Positions 1-6,768 of a DNA stretch of 27,398 nt are shown piece after piece. The notes below the pieces were generated by a model. It made no database searches and was not told the origin of the DNA. It was given only the letters and a program-made list of their open reading frames with translations. Position 1 is the stretch's first letter. The number at the start of each line of letters is the position of its first letter. The position numbers and the translations under genes were made by a program. The stretch spans positions 3,439 to 30,836 of the forward strand of contig DHWT01000206.1 in the NCBI GenBank assembly GCA_002413325.1. Direction: 5' to 3'. The DNA is from Chitinophagaceae bacterium UBA5175. Lineage in GTDB: Bacteria > Bacteroidota > Bacteroidia > Chitinophagales > Chitinophagaceae.

Positions 1-1086
1 CAACGTGAACTGATCATCGGTGACCGCCAGACGGGTAAAACAGCGATTGCCATAGATACGATCATTAACCAGAAAGAATTTTACAATGCCGGCAACCCGG
101 TTTATTGTATTTATGTAGCCATCGGACAGAAAGCATCTACCGTTGCCGGTATCATGCAGACCCTGAATGAAAGCGGGGCCATGGCGTATACGGTTATCGT
201 GGCGGCCTCTGCCTCAGATCCCGCTCCTTTGCAGTTCTATGCACCTTTCGCAGGCGCTGCCATCGGCGAATATTTCCGTGATACCGGTCGTCCTGCCCTG
301 ATCATATATGATGATCTTTCCAAACAGGCGGTTGCTTACCGGGAGGTATCTCTCCTGCTTCGGCGTCCGCCGGGCCGTGAAGCCTATCCGGGAGACGTAT
401 TCTACCTGCACAGCCGTTTGCTGGAACGGGCAGCTAAAATCATCCAGGACGACGGGGTGGCTAAAAATATGAACGATCTGCCGGAATCCCTGAAAGGCAA
501 AGTGAAGGGGGGCGGATCACTGACCGCACTGCCCATCATTGAAACGCAGGCGGGGGATGTGTCGGCCTATATTCCGACCAATGTAATTTCCATTACCGAC
601 GGGCAGATCTTCCTGGAGGGAAACCTGTTTAATGCAGGTATCCGCCCGGCGATCAACGTGGGCATATCCGTGAGCAGGGTGGGTGGTAATGCACAGATTA
701 AATCCATGAAGAAAGTGGCCGGAACCCTGAAACTAGACCAGGCCCTGTACCGCGAAATGGAGGCATTTTCAAAATTCGGAGGCGACCTGGATGCATCTAC
801 CAAACTCATATTGGACAAGGGTGCCCGTAACGTGGAAATACTCAAACAGCCACAATATGCACCGGTGTCTGTCGAAAAACAGGTGGCCATTATTTATCTC
901 GGAACCCAGGGTCTGTTAAGGGATGTCCGTGTCAGCAAAGTGAAGGCATTTGAAGAACATTTCCTGATGGAAATGGAAAACAAATTACCGGAGGTGCTTG
1001 CGGAATTCAAGAAGGGACTGCTCTCTGATGAGTCGATCAAAAAAACGGTGCAACTGGCCAATGGCCTGATTCCGCAATACAAATAG
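1..1086 (+). CDS. atpA: F1Fo ATP synthase subunit alpha (5' truncated by window edge)
   Basis: Alpha subunit of the F1 catalytic head, which alternates with beta in the hexamer and carries the non-catalytic nucleotide sites. The frame is open from base 1 and begins just before the P-loop GDRQTGKT, so about 160 N-terminal residues lie outside the window; 361 residues are present. Further alpha landmarks are ALIIYDDLSKQA, a GREAYPGDVFYLHSRLLERA stretch, and the segment SAYIPTNVISITDGQIFLE followed by GIRPAINVGISVSRVG. It ends TAG at 1084-1086 and is followed within 20 bases by a strong terminator. The gamma subunit gene that usually follows atpA is not next to it. Identification is secure; only the N-terminus is unseen. 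Confidence 0.98.
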   Translation, partial: QRELIIGDRQTGKTAIAIDTIINQKEFYNAGNPVYCIYVAIGQKASTVAGIMQTLNESGAMAYTVIVAASASDPAPLQFYAPFAGAAIGEYFRDTGRPALIIYDDLSKQAVAYREVSLLLRRPPGREAYPGDVFYLHSRLLERAAKIIQDDGVAKNMNDLPESLKGKVKGGGSLTALPIIETQAGDVSAYIPTNVISITDGQIFLEGNLFNAGIRPAINVGISVSRVGGNAQIKSMKKVAGTLKLDQALYREMEAFSKFGGDLDASTKLILDKGARNVEILKQPQYAPVSVEKQVAIIYLGTQGLLRDVRVSKVKAFEEHFLMEMENKLPEVLAEFKKGLLSDESIKKTVQLANGLIPQYK

Positions 1087-1104
1087 GAAAGTTTTTATAT
1101 AAGG

Positions 1105-1136
1105 ATCTCCGGCTGCAAAGCCGGAGATTTTTTTTT
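1105..1136 (+). terminator. Intrinsic terminator after atpA
   Basis: A perfect 10-bp stem (ATCTCCGGCT at 1105-1114 with AGCCGGAGAT at 1119-1128) closes on a GCAA tetraloop and is followed by eight T residues (1129-1136). It lies 18 bases after the atpA stop codon and should end the ATP synthase transcript. Confidence 0.93.
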
Positions 1137-1220
1137 GAAACGGTAGAAGCAGTACACCCGATTTAATCCACTGAATCAGTATCCGGCCCGCGATTTATTT
1201 TCCGATTTTTTTCAAAACAC

Positions 1221-1251
1221 TTGCATTATTGAAAAACGCTTGCAATCTTTG
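1221..1251 (+). promoter_or_regulatory. Candidate promoter for the 286-aa secreted protein
   Basis: TTG at 1221-1223 is followed after 20 bases by AATCTTTG at 1244-1251, one mismatch from the Bacteroidota -7 consensus TAnnTTTG. Transcription would begin near 1256-1258 and leave a T-rich leader of about 155 bases before the ATG at 1412. The rest of the 1137-1411 gap shows no gene that I can support. Confidence 0.45.
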
Positions 1252-1411
1252 TATGGCAGTAGGCCGTACCAATCTCCTGATTAACTTCCTTCCAATTTTC
1301 CTGCTGACAATTTTTACTATTTTTTTTCGATAGAGGTTTCCAATCCTTCAGAAGAATAAGGTCTTGTTCCAATACTATGGGTTATCGTGATAATCCGGGT
1401 TAAAACAAGTT

Positions 1412-2272
1412 ATGAAGCCATGGAGCCTGTACAGTCTGGGTCTTTTGAAACCCAGGTTTTTATTGAGAATCACTTCAGTTCTTATCATATTAAATACAGC
1501 AGCTGCCATTCAGGCCCAGTCGCTGATCCCTGAACTCGTATTTAAAAATCCCGTGCTGAAAACGGGCAGGGGATGCAGTGCGGCAGGCCGGGACGGAGCT
1601 GTTTATATTTTTGAAAATGTGGGATGGGGTATGGATGCCCTGGTTACGATCCTGGGCCGAAGCAATGCAGCCGTGGCTTTGTCAAATCCGGATATTCAGG
1701 GACCGGACCAAAATGCGAAAGAGGGCACCGGCTATGATAACGCCTGGCAACCCGGTATCAAATATGCCGATGGAAAGGTGCTGGCACACCAGACCTGGTG
1801 GATGGAATTTAAGATTTCATTTGTAAGCCATGCACGTCGGGAATCGTTTATATCCGTGAATCAGTTCTTTGTTTCGGGTCTGGATATTGACGGGGATGGA
1901 AATCAGTTGCATGAGTTCCAGGCATATTATAAAATGCATTCATTTTCTCTGGACCGACAGACCGCCATTTTTGCATCCACAGTCCGGGGTTCTGAAAGGG
2001 ACCCGCTGCTCAGGGGCAAACGTTTCGACGGACCGACCAGGAATTATGCAGGAATCTCGGTGACGGCCGCAGACGCCATGGTATGTAATTATTATACCGG
2101 TTCCAGTTCCCTGATTGTACGGCTTGGGGCTGTGACCGGAACCGGCGGGTCCTTGCATGCAGACCGGATGTATGGACTTTTATTCAGGTCCCTGGCCTTT
2201 GATATCCCGGTAACAAAAAGGGTCCCTGTTTCCCTGGTTGCGCTGAATTCGGGCAGCCGGCTGAATGAATAA
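1412..2272 (+). CDS. Secreted protein resembling the N-terminal module of Bacteroidota surface proteins; apparently short
   Basis: The 286-residue product starts with a long signal peptide (basic stretch to about residue 19, hydrophobic core ending in AAAIQAQ near residue 36). The mature part is rich in Gly, Asp and aromatic residues, with landmarks such as NVGWGMDALVTI, LSNPDIQGPDQN, GTGYDNAWQPGI and an acidic VSGLDIDGDGNQLHEF segment that could bind calcium. From memory, similar modules begin larger Chitinophagaceae secreted proteins in which a VPVSLVAF-like linker leads into a fibronectin-like repeat and a T9SS sorting domain. Here the protein stops soon after VPVSLVALN, so it has no visible sorting domain. 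It is flanked by a candidate promoter and a terminator, so it looks like a free-standing unit. The function is unknown. The match to larger proteins is recollection, not a search. Confidence 0.8.
   Translation: MKPWSLYSLGLLKPRFLLRITSVLIILNTAAAIQAQSLIPELVFKNPVLKTGRGCSAAGRDGAVYIFENVGWGMDALVTILGRSNAAVALSNPDIQGPDQNAKEGTGYDNAWQPGIKYADGKVLAHQTWWMEFKISFVSHARRESFISVNQFFVSGLDIDGDGNQLHEFQAYYKMHSFSLDRQTAIFASTVRGSERDPLLRGKRFDGPTRNYAGISVTAADAMVCNYYTGSSSLIVRLGAVTGTGGSLHADRMYGLLFRSLAFDIPVTKRVPVSLVALNSGSRLNE
1436..1461 (+). other. Terminator-like hairpin inside the signal-peptide coding region
   Basis: CTGGGT (1436-1441) pairs with ACCCAG (1450-1455) around an 8-base loop and is followed by G and then TTTTT (1457-1461). 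It falls within codons 9-17 of the 286-residue protein. The stem is only 6 bp, so it may be a chance structure or a weak early attenuator. Confidence 0.35.
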
Positions 2273-2334
2273 TAAGATAACAGTAAAATAAAAAGATATT
2301 TGAAGTTTTAGTTTTAAAGGGTACGATCAACAAC

Positions 2335-2364
2335 GGCCGGGCTTGTCTAAGCCTGGCCTTTTTT
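2335..2364 (+). terminator. Intrinsic terminator of the 286-aa protein gene
   Basis: A 10-bp stem with one G-T wobble (2335-2344 with 2349-2358), loop GTCT, then six T residues (2359-2364). It lies about 60 bases after the stop codon at 2272. Confidence 0.88.
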
Positions 2365-2373
2365 GTTTATCAG

Positions 2374-2402
2374 AAAAAACCGGCCTTAACTGATGCGGCC
2401 GG
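2374..2402 (-). terminator. Minus-strand intrinsic terminator facing the previous one
   Basis: Read on the minus strand, CCGGCC (2402-2397) and GGCCGG (2385-2380) form a 6-bp all-GC stem with an 11-base loop, followed by six T residues (complement of A2374-2379). It lies back to back with the plus-strand terminator ending at 2364. A second minus-strand terminator sits upstream at 2652-2686, so this one either catches read-through or ends a separate short transcript. Confidence 0.6.
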
Positions 2403-2651
2403 AACTGCCACCAATTACCAGGAGACGGATTCGTATTCGAATCGATATGACCTGGGGAATATTTCCTGCACCCGCCGGCTGATGACAGCCCTGTTGCATC
2501 CACGACTGCTGCCGGGGATTTTGTTTCTATACTCCTCCGGGGGCAAGAAACAGTTTTTTACCTTCCTGAAAAAAGAGAACCCGGGCCATTACCGGTAACC
2601 GGAGCGTACAGACCCATTCAGACCGGCCTGTTCATAACTACAACATGCTAT
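2403..2651. other. Gene-free spacer between two minus-strand terminators
   Basis: About 250 bases with no recognised protein gene. It contains a perfect 6-bp hairpin GATTCG-TATT-CGAATC (2428-2443). On the minus strand a 37-codon ATG frame (2499 to stop at 2386) ends inside the terminator stem, but it has no recognisable motif and no clear promoter. A small RNA or remnant sequence is possible. I see nothing decisive. Confidence 0.4.
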
Positions 2652-2686
2652 AAAAAGCCCTCCACGTTGTATAACGGGAGGGCTTT
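2652..2686 (-). terminator. Intrinsic terminator of the 235-aa secreted protein gene
   Basis: AAAGCCCTCC (2654-2663) pairs with GGAGGGCTTT (2677-2686); inside, CGTT (2665-2668) pairs with AACG (2673-2676) around GTAT, with A2664 bulged. On the minus strand the stem runs straight into T residues (complement of A2652-2656). It lies about 40 bases past the stop codon at 2728. Confidence 0.85.
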
Positions 2687-2727
2687 ACATTTCCGGCATT
2701 TCGGCTACCGGATATATCCTTGGCAGG

Positions 2728-3435
2728 CTATCCTTTCAAAAGTTTCATCACCATCCGTTCCTTGCTGTTCACCGTAACTTCAAGGGTATAGAGTCCGGGT
2801 TGCAGGTTATGCGTGCCTTCCAGTGCATAGGTATTTGCGCCATTGGGCGCTTTCTGGCCTTCTTTCATCAGCAGGTTCCCCTGTTCATCAATTACTTTCA
2901 TGACTACGTATGCATTTTCCCTGAGCTGCACATGAACCAGAATATCATTTACCAGCAGATCGGGGGTTACGCTGAGCGAAGCCAGGCTTCGGGTATTGAA
3001 CATCCGGGCGATCAGTACTTTGGAATATACCATATTTCCATTGGTTTCATATTCCTTTAACCGGTAGTAAAAATCGTTATTTAATGCTACGGATACACGG
3101 AAATGATCGCGGAAACTAAACCGGCCTTCAGGGGAAACAGCCGTTTTGTTATCAACCGTACCAATGGTTTCGTAATGCTGGCCATCCAGGCTTCTTTCAA
3201 TATCAAAATGGTCGAAATCGCCCGCAACGGAATTCCAGTTGAGTTCGAAATAATTTTTGCCATAGGCGGCATTAAAACTGGAAAGGGTTCCCCGCAGCAT
3301 CAGGCTTTTAGACAGCGCTGGATTATAGGAACTGGTATCGCTATTTTCTCCCGGAACGGGGATGCGTGGGTTTGCAAACAGGCCGGCCGGCATCACCAGC
3401 AGCAGGTACAGACTAAACGGAATGATCCTTTTCAT
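2728..3435 (-). CDS. Secreted protein with fibronectin-like module and T9SS-type C-terminal domain
   Basis: The 235-residue protein has a classical signal peptide (KR, hydrophobic core, cleavage near AGLFAN at residues 17-22). Residues about 48-145 form a module of the kind common in T9SS cargo: LSSFNAAYGKNYFELNWNS, then FDHFDIERSLDGQHYETIG and FYYRLKEYETNGNMVYSKV. The last 80 residues resemble a type A sorting domain, with VVMKVIDEQGNLL, an LQPGLYTLEV turn and a basic ending (KERMVMKLLKG). It should cross the inner membrane by Sec and the outer membrane by the type IX system, consistent with gldJ, porV and a PorP-like gene in the same window. It is a single-gene unit with its own promoter and terminator. 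The family assignment is by pattern, and the ligand or activity is unknown. Confidence 0.8.
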   Translation of the reverse strand: MKRIIPFSLYLLLVMPAGLFANPRIPVPGENSDTSSYNPALSKSLMLRGTLSSFNAAYGKNYFELNWNSVAGDFDHFDIERSLDGQHYETIGTVDNKTAVSPEGRFSFRDHFRVSVALNNDFYYRLKEYETNGNMVYSKVLIARMFNTRSLASLSVTPDLLVNDILVHVQLRENAYVVMKVIDEQGNLLMKEGQKAPNGANTYALEGTHNLQPGLYTLEVTVNSKERMVMKLLKG

Positions 3436-3603
3436 TTTGTTAAATTCAGAAAGTGAACAATTTGATGGTGTTCAGCTTAAAGGGATAAACAGCAGGTCAT
3501 TCAAAAGAAGAGGGATCGGATGTCCGAATGTTCACATAGTTATTGGGGAATCTTCGCAGATATTCAGAAAGTTTACGATCAGGGACTGAATCAGGGGATG
3601 TTC

Positions 3604-3634
3604 CAAAGATAGTTTGCCGTATCGGCATTTGCAA
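3604..3634 (-). promoter_or_regulatory. Bacteroidota-type promoter for the 235-aa secreted protein
   Basis: On the minus strand TTG (3634-3632) is followed by 20 bases and then TATCTTTG (3611-3604), a full match to the TAnnTTTG -7 element. Transcription would start near 3598, leaving a leader of about 160 bases. The rest of the 3436-3681 gap contains no supported gene. Confidence 0.65.
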
Positions 3635-3681
3635 TAGGGCGTTGAAAAGAAAGTGTGGGCGTTTTCCGGACTTCCGCACCA

Positions 3682-4770
3682 CTAACTCTCATCAATCTTC
3701 TCATCCTCAGCACCTGCCAACACCACGGATCCCATTTTCTTCAGAGGATTTTTACGGTTTTCAGCGAAATCCCTTCTTTTTGCCACGATATCCAGGCAAC
3801 CGTAAACGGCTGCCAGGAAGGAACCGGTGTCGGCCTTGTTTTTCCCGGCGATGTCAAATGCCGTTCCATGGTCGGGTGAAGTCCGGACTGCGGGCAGTCC
3901 CGCAGTATAATTGATCCCTTCCCCGTAAGCAAGGGATTTAAACGGGATCAGTCCCTGGTCATGATACATTGCCAGCACGGCATCGAATTTCTGCTGCTGG
4001 TTACGGGCAAAGAAGGCATCGGCGCTGTATGGTCCATAGACCTGCATGTTATGTTTGGCGTCCTTGATGGCGGGCTTGATAATATCTTCTTCTTCACGTC
4101 CGATCAGTCCTTCGTCGCCGGCATGGGGATTGAGACCGAGTACCGCAATCCGGGGTTTGTCAATTCCAAAATCACGGATCAGGGAATCTTTCAGGATATT
4201 CAGTTTGGAAAGAATGGCTTCCCGGGTAATGTATTTTGTGATCTCGCTGACCGGCACATGTTCTGTAACCAGCCCTACGCGAAAATTATCTGAACTCATC
4301 AGCATCAGTACGTCTTTTACACCAAAAGCCTGTCGCAAATAGGGTGTATGGCCGGTAAATGAGAATTCGGCGGACTGGATATTCTTTTTATGAATGGGTG
4401 CCGTAACCAGGCCGTCAATCTTTTTATCCTTCAATGCATCCACTGCGGTCGCCAGTGATTTTACGGCATACGCGCCTCCGGCGTCTGTGAGTTGCCCCGG
4501 GTTGACCGCCACTTCTTCTTCCCAGCAGTTATAGAGATTCACCTGTTTATGAAAGGGTCTGCCCAGGTCTTTAATATGCTGGTAATTGAACGCGGAATCC
4601 GGGATGGTTTTACGGTAAAAATTGATCAGTTTATTGGAGGCGAACAGGATGGGGGTGCAGATTTCCAACAGGCGGTTATCAGAAAATGTTTTAATGGCCA
4701 GTTCGGTTCCGATGCCATTCAGGTCTCCGATGGAAATGCCTATAACCGGTCTTTGCTGTGGGATGCTCAT
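3682..4770 (-). CDS. pdxA: 4-hydroxythreonine-4-phosphate dehydrogenase
   Basis: PdxA oxidises 4-phosphohydroxy-L-threonine with NAD(P) in the DXP-dependent pyridoxal 5'-phosphate pathway. The 362-residue length is a little above the usual 330. The metal-binding histidines are visible at H141 (FTGHTPYLR), H216 (LGLNPHAGDEG) and H270 (AMYHDQGLIPFK). Other family motifs are LVTAPIHKKNI, VRTSPDHGTAFDIAGK and the N-terminal GDLNGIG, where many homologues have GDPxGIG. The ATG at 4770 directly precedes the first strand (PVIGISIGD). It is divergent from rsmA with only 62 bases between starts, a layout in which pdxA and rsmA/ksgA are also neighbours in many other bacteria. The C-terminal tail (KKMGSVVLAGAEDEKIDES) looks unstructured. 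Confidence 0.96.
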   Translation of the reverse strand: MSIPQQRPVIGISIGDLNGIGTELAIKTFSDNRLLEICTPILFASNKLINFYRKTIPDSAFNYQHIKDLGRPFHKQVNLYNCWEEEVAVNPGQLTDAGGAYAVKSLATAVDALKDKKIDGLVTAPIHKKNIQSAEFSFTGHTPYLRQAFGVKDVLMLMSSDNFRVGLVTEHVPVSEITKYITREAILSKLNILKDSLIRDFGIDKPRIAVLGLNPHAGDEGLIGREEEDIIKPAIKDAKHNMQVYGPYSADAFFARNQQQKFDAVLAMYHDQGLIPFKSLAYGEGINYTAGLPAVRTSPDHGTAFDIAGKNKADTGSFLAAVYGCLDIVAKRRDFAENRKNPLKKMGSVVLAGAEDEKIDES

Positions 4771-4820
4771 GTATTAATTTTCGATGGATAAAAATACGAT
4801 TATTCACCTGAAGGATGGTT

Positions 4821-4828
4821 TATTTTTG
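4821..4828 (+). promoter_or_regulatory. -7 box for rsmA
   Basis: TATTTTTG matches TAnnTTTG and lies 4 bases before the ATG at 4833, which would give an essentially leaderless mRNA. I see no clear TTG at the -33 position. The box overlaps the alternative upstream ATG at 4815, which argues for the 4833 start. Confidence 0.5.
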
Positions 4829-4832
4829 CCAC

Positions 4833-5603
4833 ATGACGCATCTGCCCGGCCAGCTCAATCTGAAGAAATCCCTTGGTCAGCATTTCCTGAAAGATGAGTT
4901 GGTTTGCCAGCGGATCATCGGTTATCTCAGGCAAAATCCCTTCACCCGTTTGCTGGAGATCGGACCGGGGGCGGGGGCACTTACCAAATACCTTCTTTCC
5001 CTGGAAGGCATTGATTTCAGGGCGGTGGAAATAGACCGGGAAAAAGTGGCTTTTCTCAGCAGGCAATTCCCTGCATTCAGAGACCGGATCATTGAAACGG
5101 ATTTTCTTCAAATGGAAAAACCATTTGAAGGACCCTTTACCATCATCGGTAATTTCCCCTATAATATTTCTACTGAAATCCTGTTTAAGGTTTTGGGTTG
5201 GCGGGAGGATGTTGAGCGGGTGATCGGTATGTTTCAGAATGAAGTGGCCCTGCGTATCGCCGCTTCAGAAGGAAATAAAATATATGGGGTCACCAGTGTA
5301 TTGCTACAGGCTTTTTTTGAAGTGGAATATTTGTTTGAGGTCAGCGAACAGGCTTTCAACCCGCCTCCCAAAGTAAAAAGTGCCGTGATCCGGCTCACAC
5401 CCAGGAAAACCCAGGCCCCCTTCAGAACGGAAAAAATGTTTTTTTTGCTCGTGAAAATGGCATTCAACCAGCGGAGAAAGACCATGCGCAATGCAGTTAA
5501 AGGACTGTTTACGGATCAAGTGCTGAAAGACCCCTTGTTCAATAAGCGGGCGGAACAACTGACGGTCACGGAATTTGCGGAGCTGACCTGGAGGATGAAA
5601 TAA
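4833..5603 (+). CDS. rsmA: 16S rRNA (adenine1518-N6/adenine1519-N6)-dimethyltransferase
   Basis: RsmA (KsgA) dimethylates two adjacent adenines in the 3'-terminal hairpin of 16S rRNA late in small-subunit assembly, using S-adenosylmethionine. The 256-residue product shows the family opening LKKSLGQHFLKDE, the SAM-binding LEIGPGAGALTKYL, the acidic VEIDRE that binds the ribose, the catalytic motif IGNFPYNIST, and the C-terminal FNQRRKTMRNA basic helix. An in-frame ATG at 4815 would add six residues, but a promoter-like box covers it and the start at 4833 gives the usual short N-terminus. No Shine-Dalgarno precedes it. It is divergent from pdxA and lies 66 bases upstream of the dehydrogenase gene. 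Confidence 0.97.
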   Translation: MTHLPGQLNLKKSLGQHFLKDELVCQRIIGYLRQNPFTRLLEIGPGAGALTKYLLSLEGIDFRAVEIDREKVAFLSRQFPAFRDRIIETDFLQMEKPFEGPFTIIGNFPYNISTEILFKVLGWREDVERVIGMFQNEVALRIAASEGNKIYGVTSVLLQAFFEVEYLFEVSEQAFNPPPKVKSAVIRLTPRKTQAPFRTEKMFFLLVKMAFNQRRKTMRNAVKGLFTDQVLKDPLFNKRAEQLTVTEFAELTWRMK

Positions 5604-5669
5604 AAAACCAGGGCCTTTTAATGGAAAGGTTGTGAAAATAAAATATAAAGTAAAAAATAAAAAACAGCC

Positions 5670-6593
5670 ATGAGAAAAGTTCTGGTAACGGCCAAAGTGC
5701 ATGAATATCTGATTGAGCGTTTGAAAAATCAGGGCTTTGACGTGTTTTACCTGCCGCAAATGGATTATAATGAATTGAAGGAAGAGATCCGGGATACCGA
5801 AGGATTGATCATTACGACGCGGCTGAAAGTTGACCGGACCCTGTTGGAAAGAGCGGCTGTCCTGAAATGGATCGGGCGGCTGGGCAGCGGCATGGAACTC
5901 GTGGATGTTGACTATGCAACTCAAAAGGGCATTCGCTGTGTGAGCAGCCCGGAGGGGAACCGTAATGCGGTTGCCGAACACGCCCTGGGCATGCTGCTTT
6001 CCCTGATGAACCATATTCCCCGGGCTTTTCAGGAAATCAGGGAAGGTAAATGGATCCGTGAAGCCAACCGGGGAATTGAATTAACCGGAAAAACCGTCGG
6101 CATCGTCGGTTACGGAAATACGGGTTCTGCATTCGCCCGTTTGCTGGCGCCCTTCAATGTGACCGTACTGGCTTACGATAAATACAAATTCAATTTCGGA
6201 GGGGACAAAATCAAGGAAGCCAATATGGAACAACTGGGAAGGTATGCCGATGTGATCAGCCTCCACCTGCCCCTTACCGATGAAACATTTCATATGGCGG
6301 GTACGGAATTCTTTGCCCAATTGAAAAACAAGCCTTTTTTTGTCAATACCAGCCGAGGGAAAACGCAGGATACGGAGGCGCTGATCCGGGCCCTGGAGTA
6401 CGGCCAGATTGCAGGAGCCGCGCTGGATGTACTTGAAAATGAAAAACTTGAGAGCTATACGGTACAGGAGAAGCAACAGATGGATCGGTTATTGGGCTTT
6501 GACAATGTACTGCTGACCCCTCATATTGCAGGGTACAGCCGGGAAGCGTTTTACGGCATGGCAAAAGTGGTACTGGATAAACTGGGGCTATAA
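5670..6593 (+). CDS. D-isomer-specific 2-hydroxyacid dehydrogenase family protein
   Basis: A 307-residue NAD-dependent dehydrogenase of the family that includes D-3-phosphoglycerate dehydrogenase (SerA) and glyoxylate/hydroxypyruvate reductases. The Rossmann motif GYGNTG sits at residues 147-152 with an Asp at 170 that favours NAD. The catalytic set is R229 in VNTSRG, an acidic residue in ALDVLENE (about 253-258) and H285 in LLTPHIAG. The substrate-binding loop is RLGSGMELVD (70-79). It lacks the ACT regulatory domain of long SerA forms. It follows rsmA by 66 A-rich bases without a terminator and may be cotranscribed. The exact substrate cannot be read from sequence; a phosphoglycerate dehydrogenase role is possible, but no serine-pathway gene is adjacent. 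Confidence 0.88.
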   Translation: MRKVLVTAKVHEYLIERLKNQGFDVFYLPQMDYNELKEEIRDTEGLIITTRLKVDRTLLERAAVLKWIGRLGSGMELVDVDYATQKGIRCVSSPEGNRNAVAEHALGMLLSLMNHIPRAFQEIREGKWIREANRGIELTGKTVGIVGYGNTGSAFARLLAPFNVTVLAYDKYKFNFGGDKIKEANMEQLGRYADVISLHLPLTDETFHMAGTEFFAQLKNKPFFVNTSRGKTQDTEALIRALEYGQIAGAALDVLENEKLESYTVQEKQQMDRLLGFDNVLLTPHIAGYSREAFYGMAKVVLDKLGL

Positions 6594-6635
6594 CCAGCGG
6601 AAGGGGCATCAATTCCCTTTTTATAATACATTGTC

Positions 6636-6666
6636 AAAAAGCCCTTTTTAATCTGCCGGAAAGGGC
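6636..6666 (-). terminator. Minus-strand terminator upstream of greA
   Basis: On the minus strand GCCCTTT (6666-6660) pairs with AAAGGGC (6647-6641) around a 12-base loop and is followed by TTTTT (complement of A6636-6640). In the plus sense the same stem is followed, after a short gap, by TTTTT at 6678-6682, so it may also weakly end the dehydrogenase transcript. No minus-strand gene lies directly before it; the nearest is the HIT gene ending at 7299. Confidence 0.5.
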
Positions 6667-6694
6667 ATGAAAAATGCTTTTTATAGGGATTCCT

Positions 6695-6702
6695 TATCTT
6701 TG
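6695..6702 (+). promoter_or_regulatory. -7 box of the greA promoter
   Basis: TATCTTTG fully matches TAnnTTTG. The -33 region has ATG (6674-6676) rather than TTG. Transcription would begin near 6707, exactly at the left arm of the hairpin described next. Confidence 0.55.
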
Positions 6703-6705
6703 TAC

Positions 6706-6741
6706 AAATGCAACGCCTCCCGAGGGCGTTGTATTTTTTTT
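6706..6741 (+). terminator. Terminator hairpin in the greA leader (possible attenuator)
   Basis: CAACGCC (6711-6717) pairs with GGCGTTG (6725-6731); the stem can extend to 12 bp using A6706-G6710 with T6732-T6736. Eight T residues follow (6734-6741). The hairpin sits between the -7 box at 6695-6702 and the greA ribosome-binding site, so initiation there should give a terminated RNA of about 35 bases unless polymerase reads through. Alternatively it simply ends the upstream dehydrogenase transcript, but then greA has no other visible promoter. Confidence 0.8.
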
Positions 6742-6758
6742 CTTTTATTTTAAACAAG

Positions 6759-6764
6759 AGGAGG
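6759..6764 (+). promoter_or_regulatory. Strong Shine-Dalgarno of greA
   Basis: A perfect AGGAGG lies 4 bases before the ATG at 6769. The other starts I checked in this window have no comparable motif, as expected for Bacteroidota, where Shine-Dalgarno use is uncommon. Confidence 0.8.
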
Positions 6765-6768
6765 ATCT

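Noticed and set aside
2386..2499. 37-codon minus-strand frame ending in a terminator stem
   Set aside because: No motif, repetitive Ile/Arg run caused by a GATTCG hairpin, and no promoter seen. Mentioned only as part of the spacer.
2365..2610. Plus-strand open stretch without ATG after the 286-aa gene, checked as a broken-off C-terminus
   Set aside because: None of the frames contains a fibronectin-like repeat or a sorting-domain pattern, so a frameshifted continuation of the upstream gene is not supported.
5304..6014. 236-codon minus-strand open frame
   Set aside because: It lies antisense to rsmA and the dehydrogenase, both of which have clear catalytic motifs. Its residue make-up (many His, Phe, Gln) is typical of a shadow frame.
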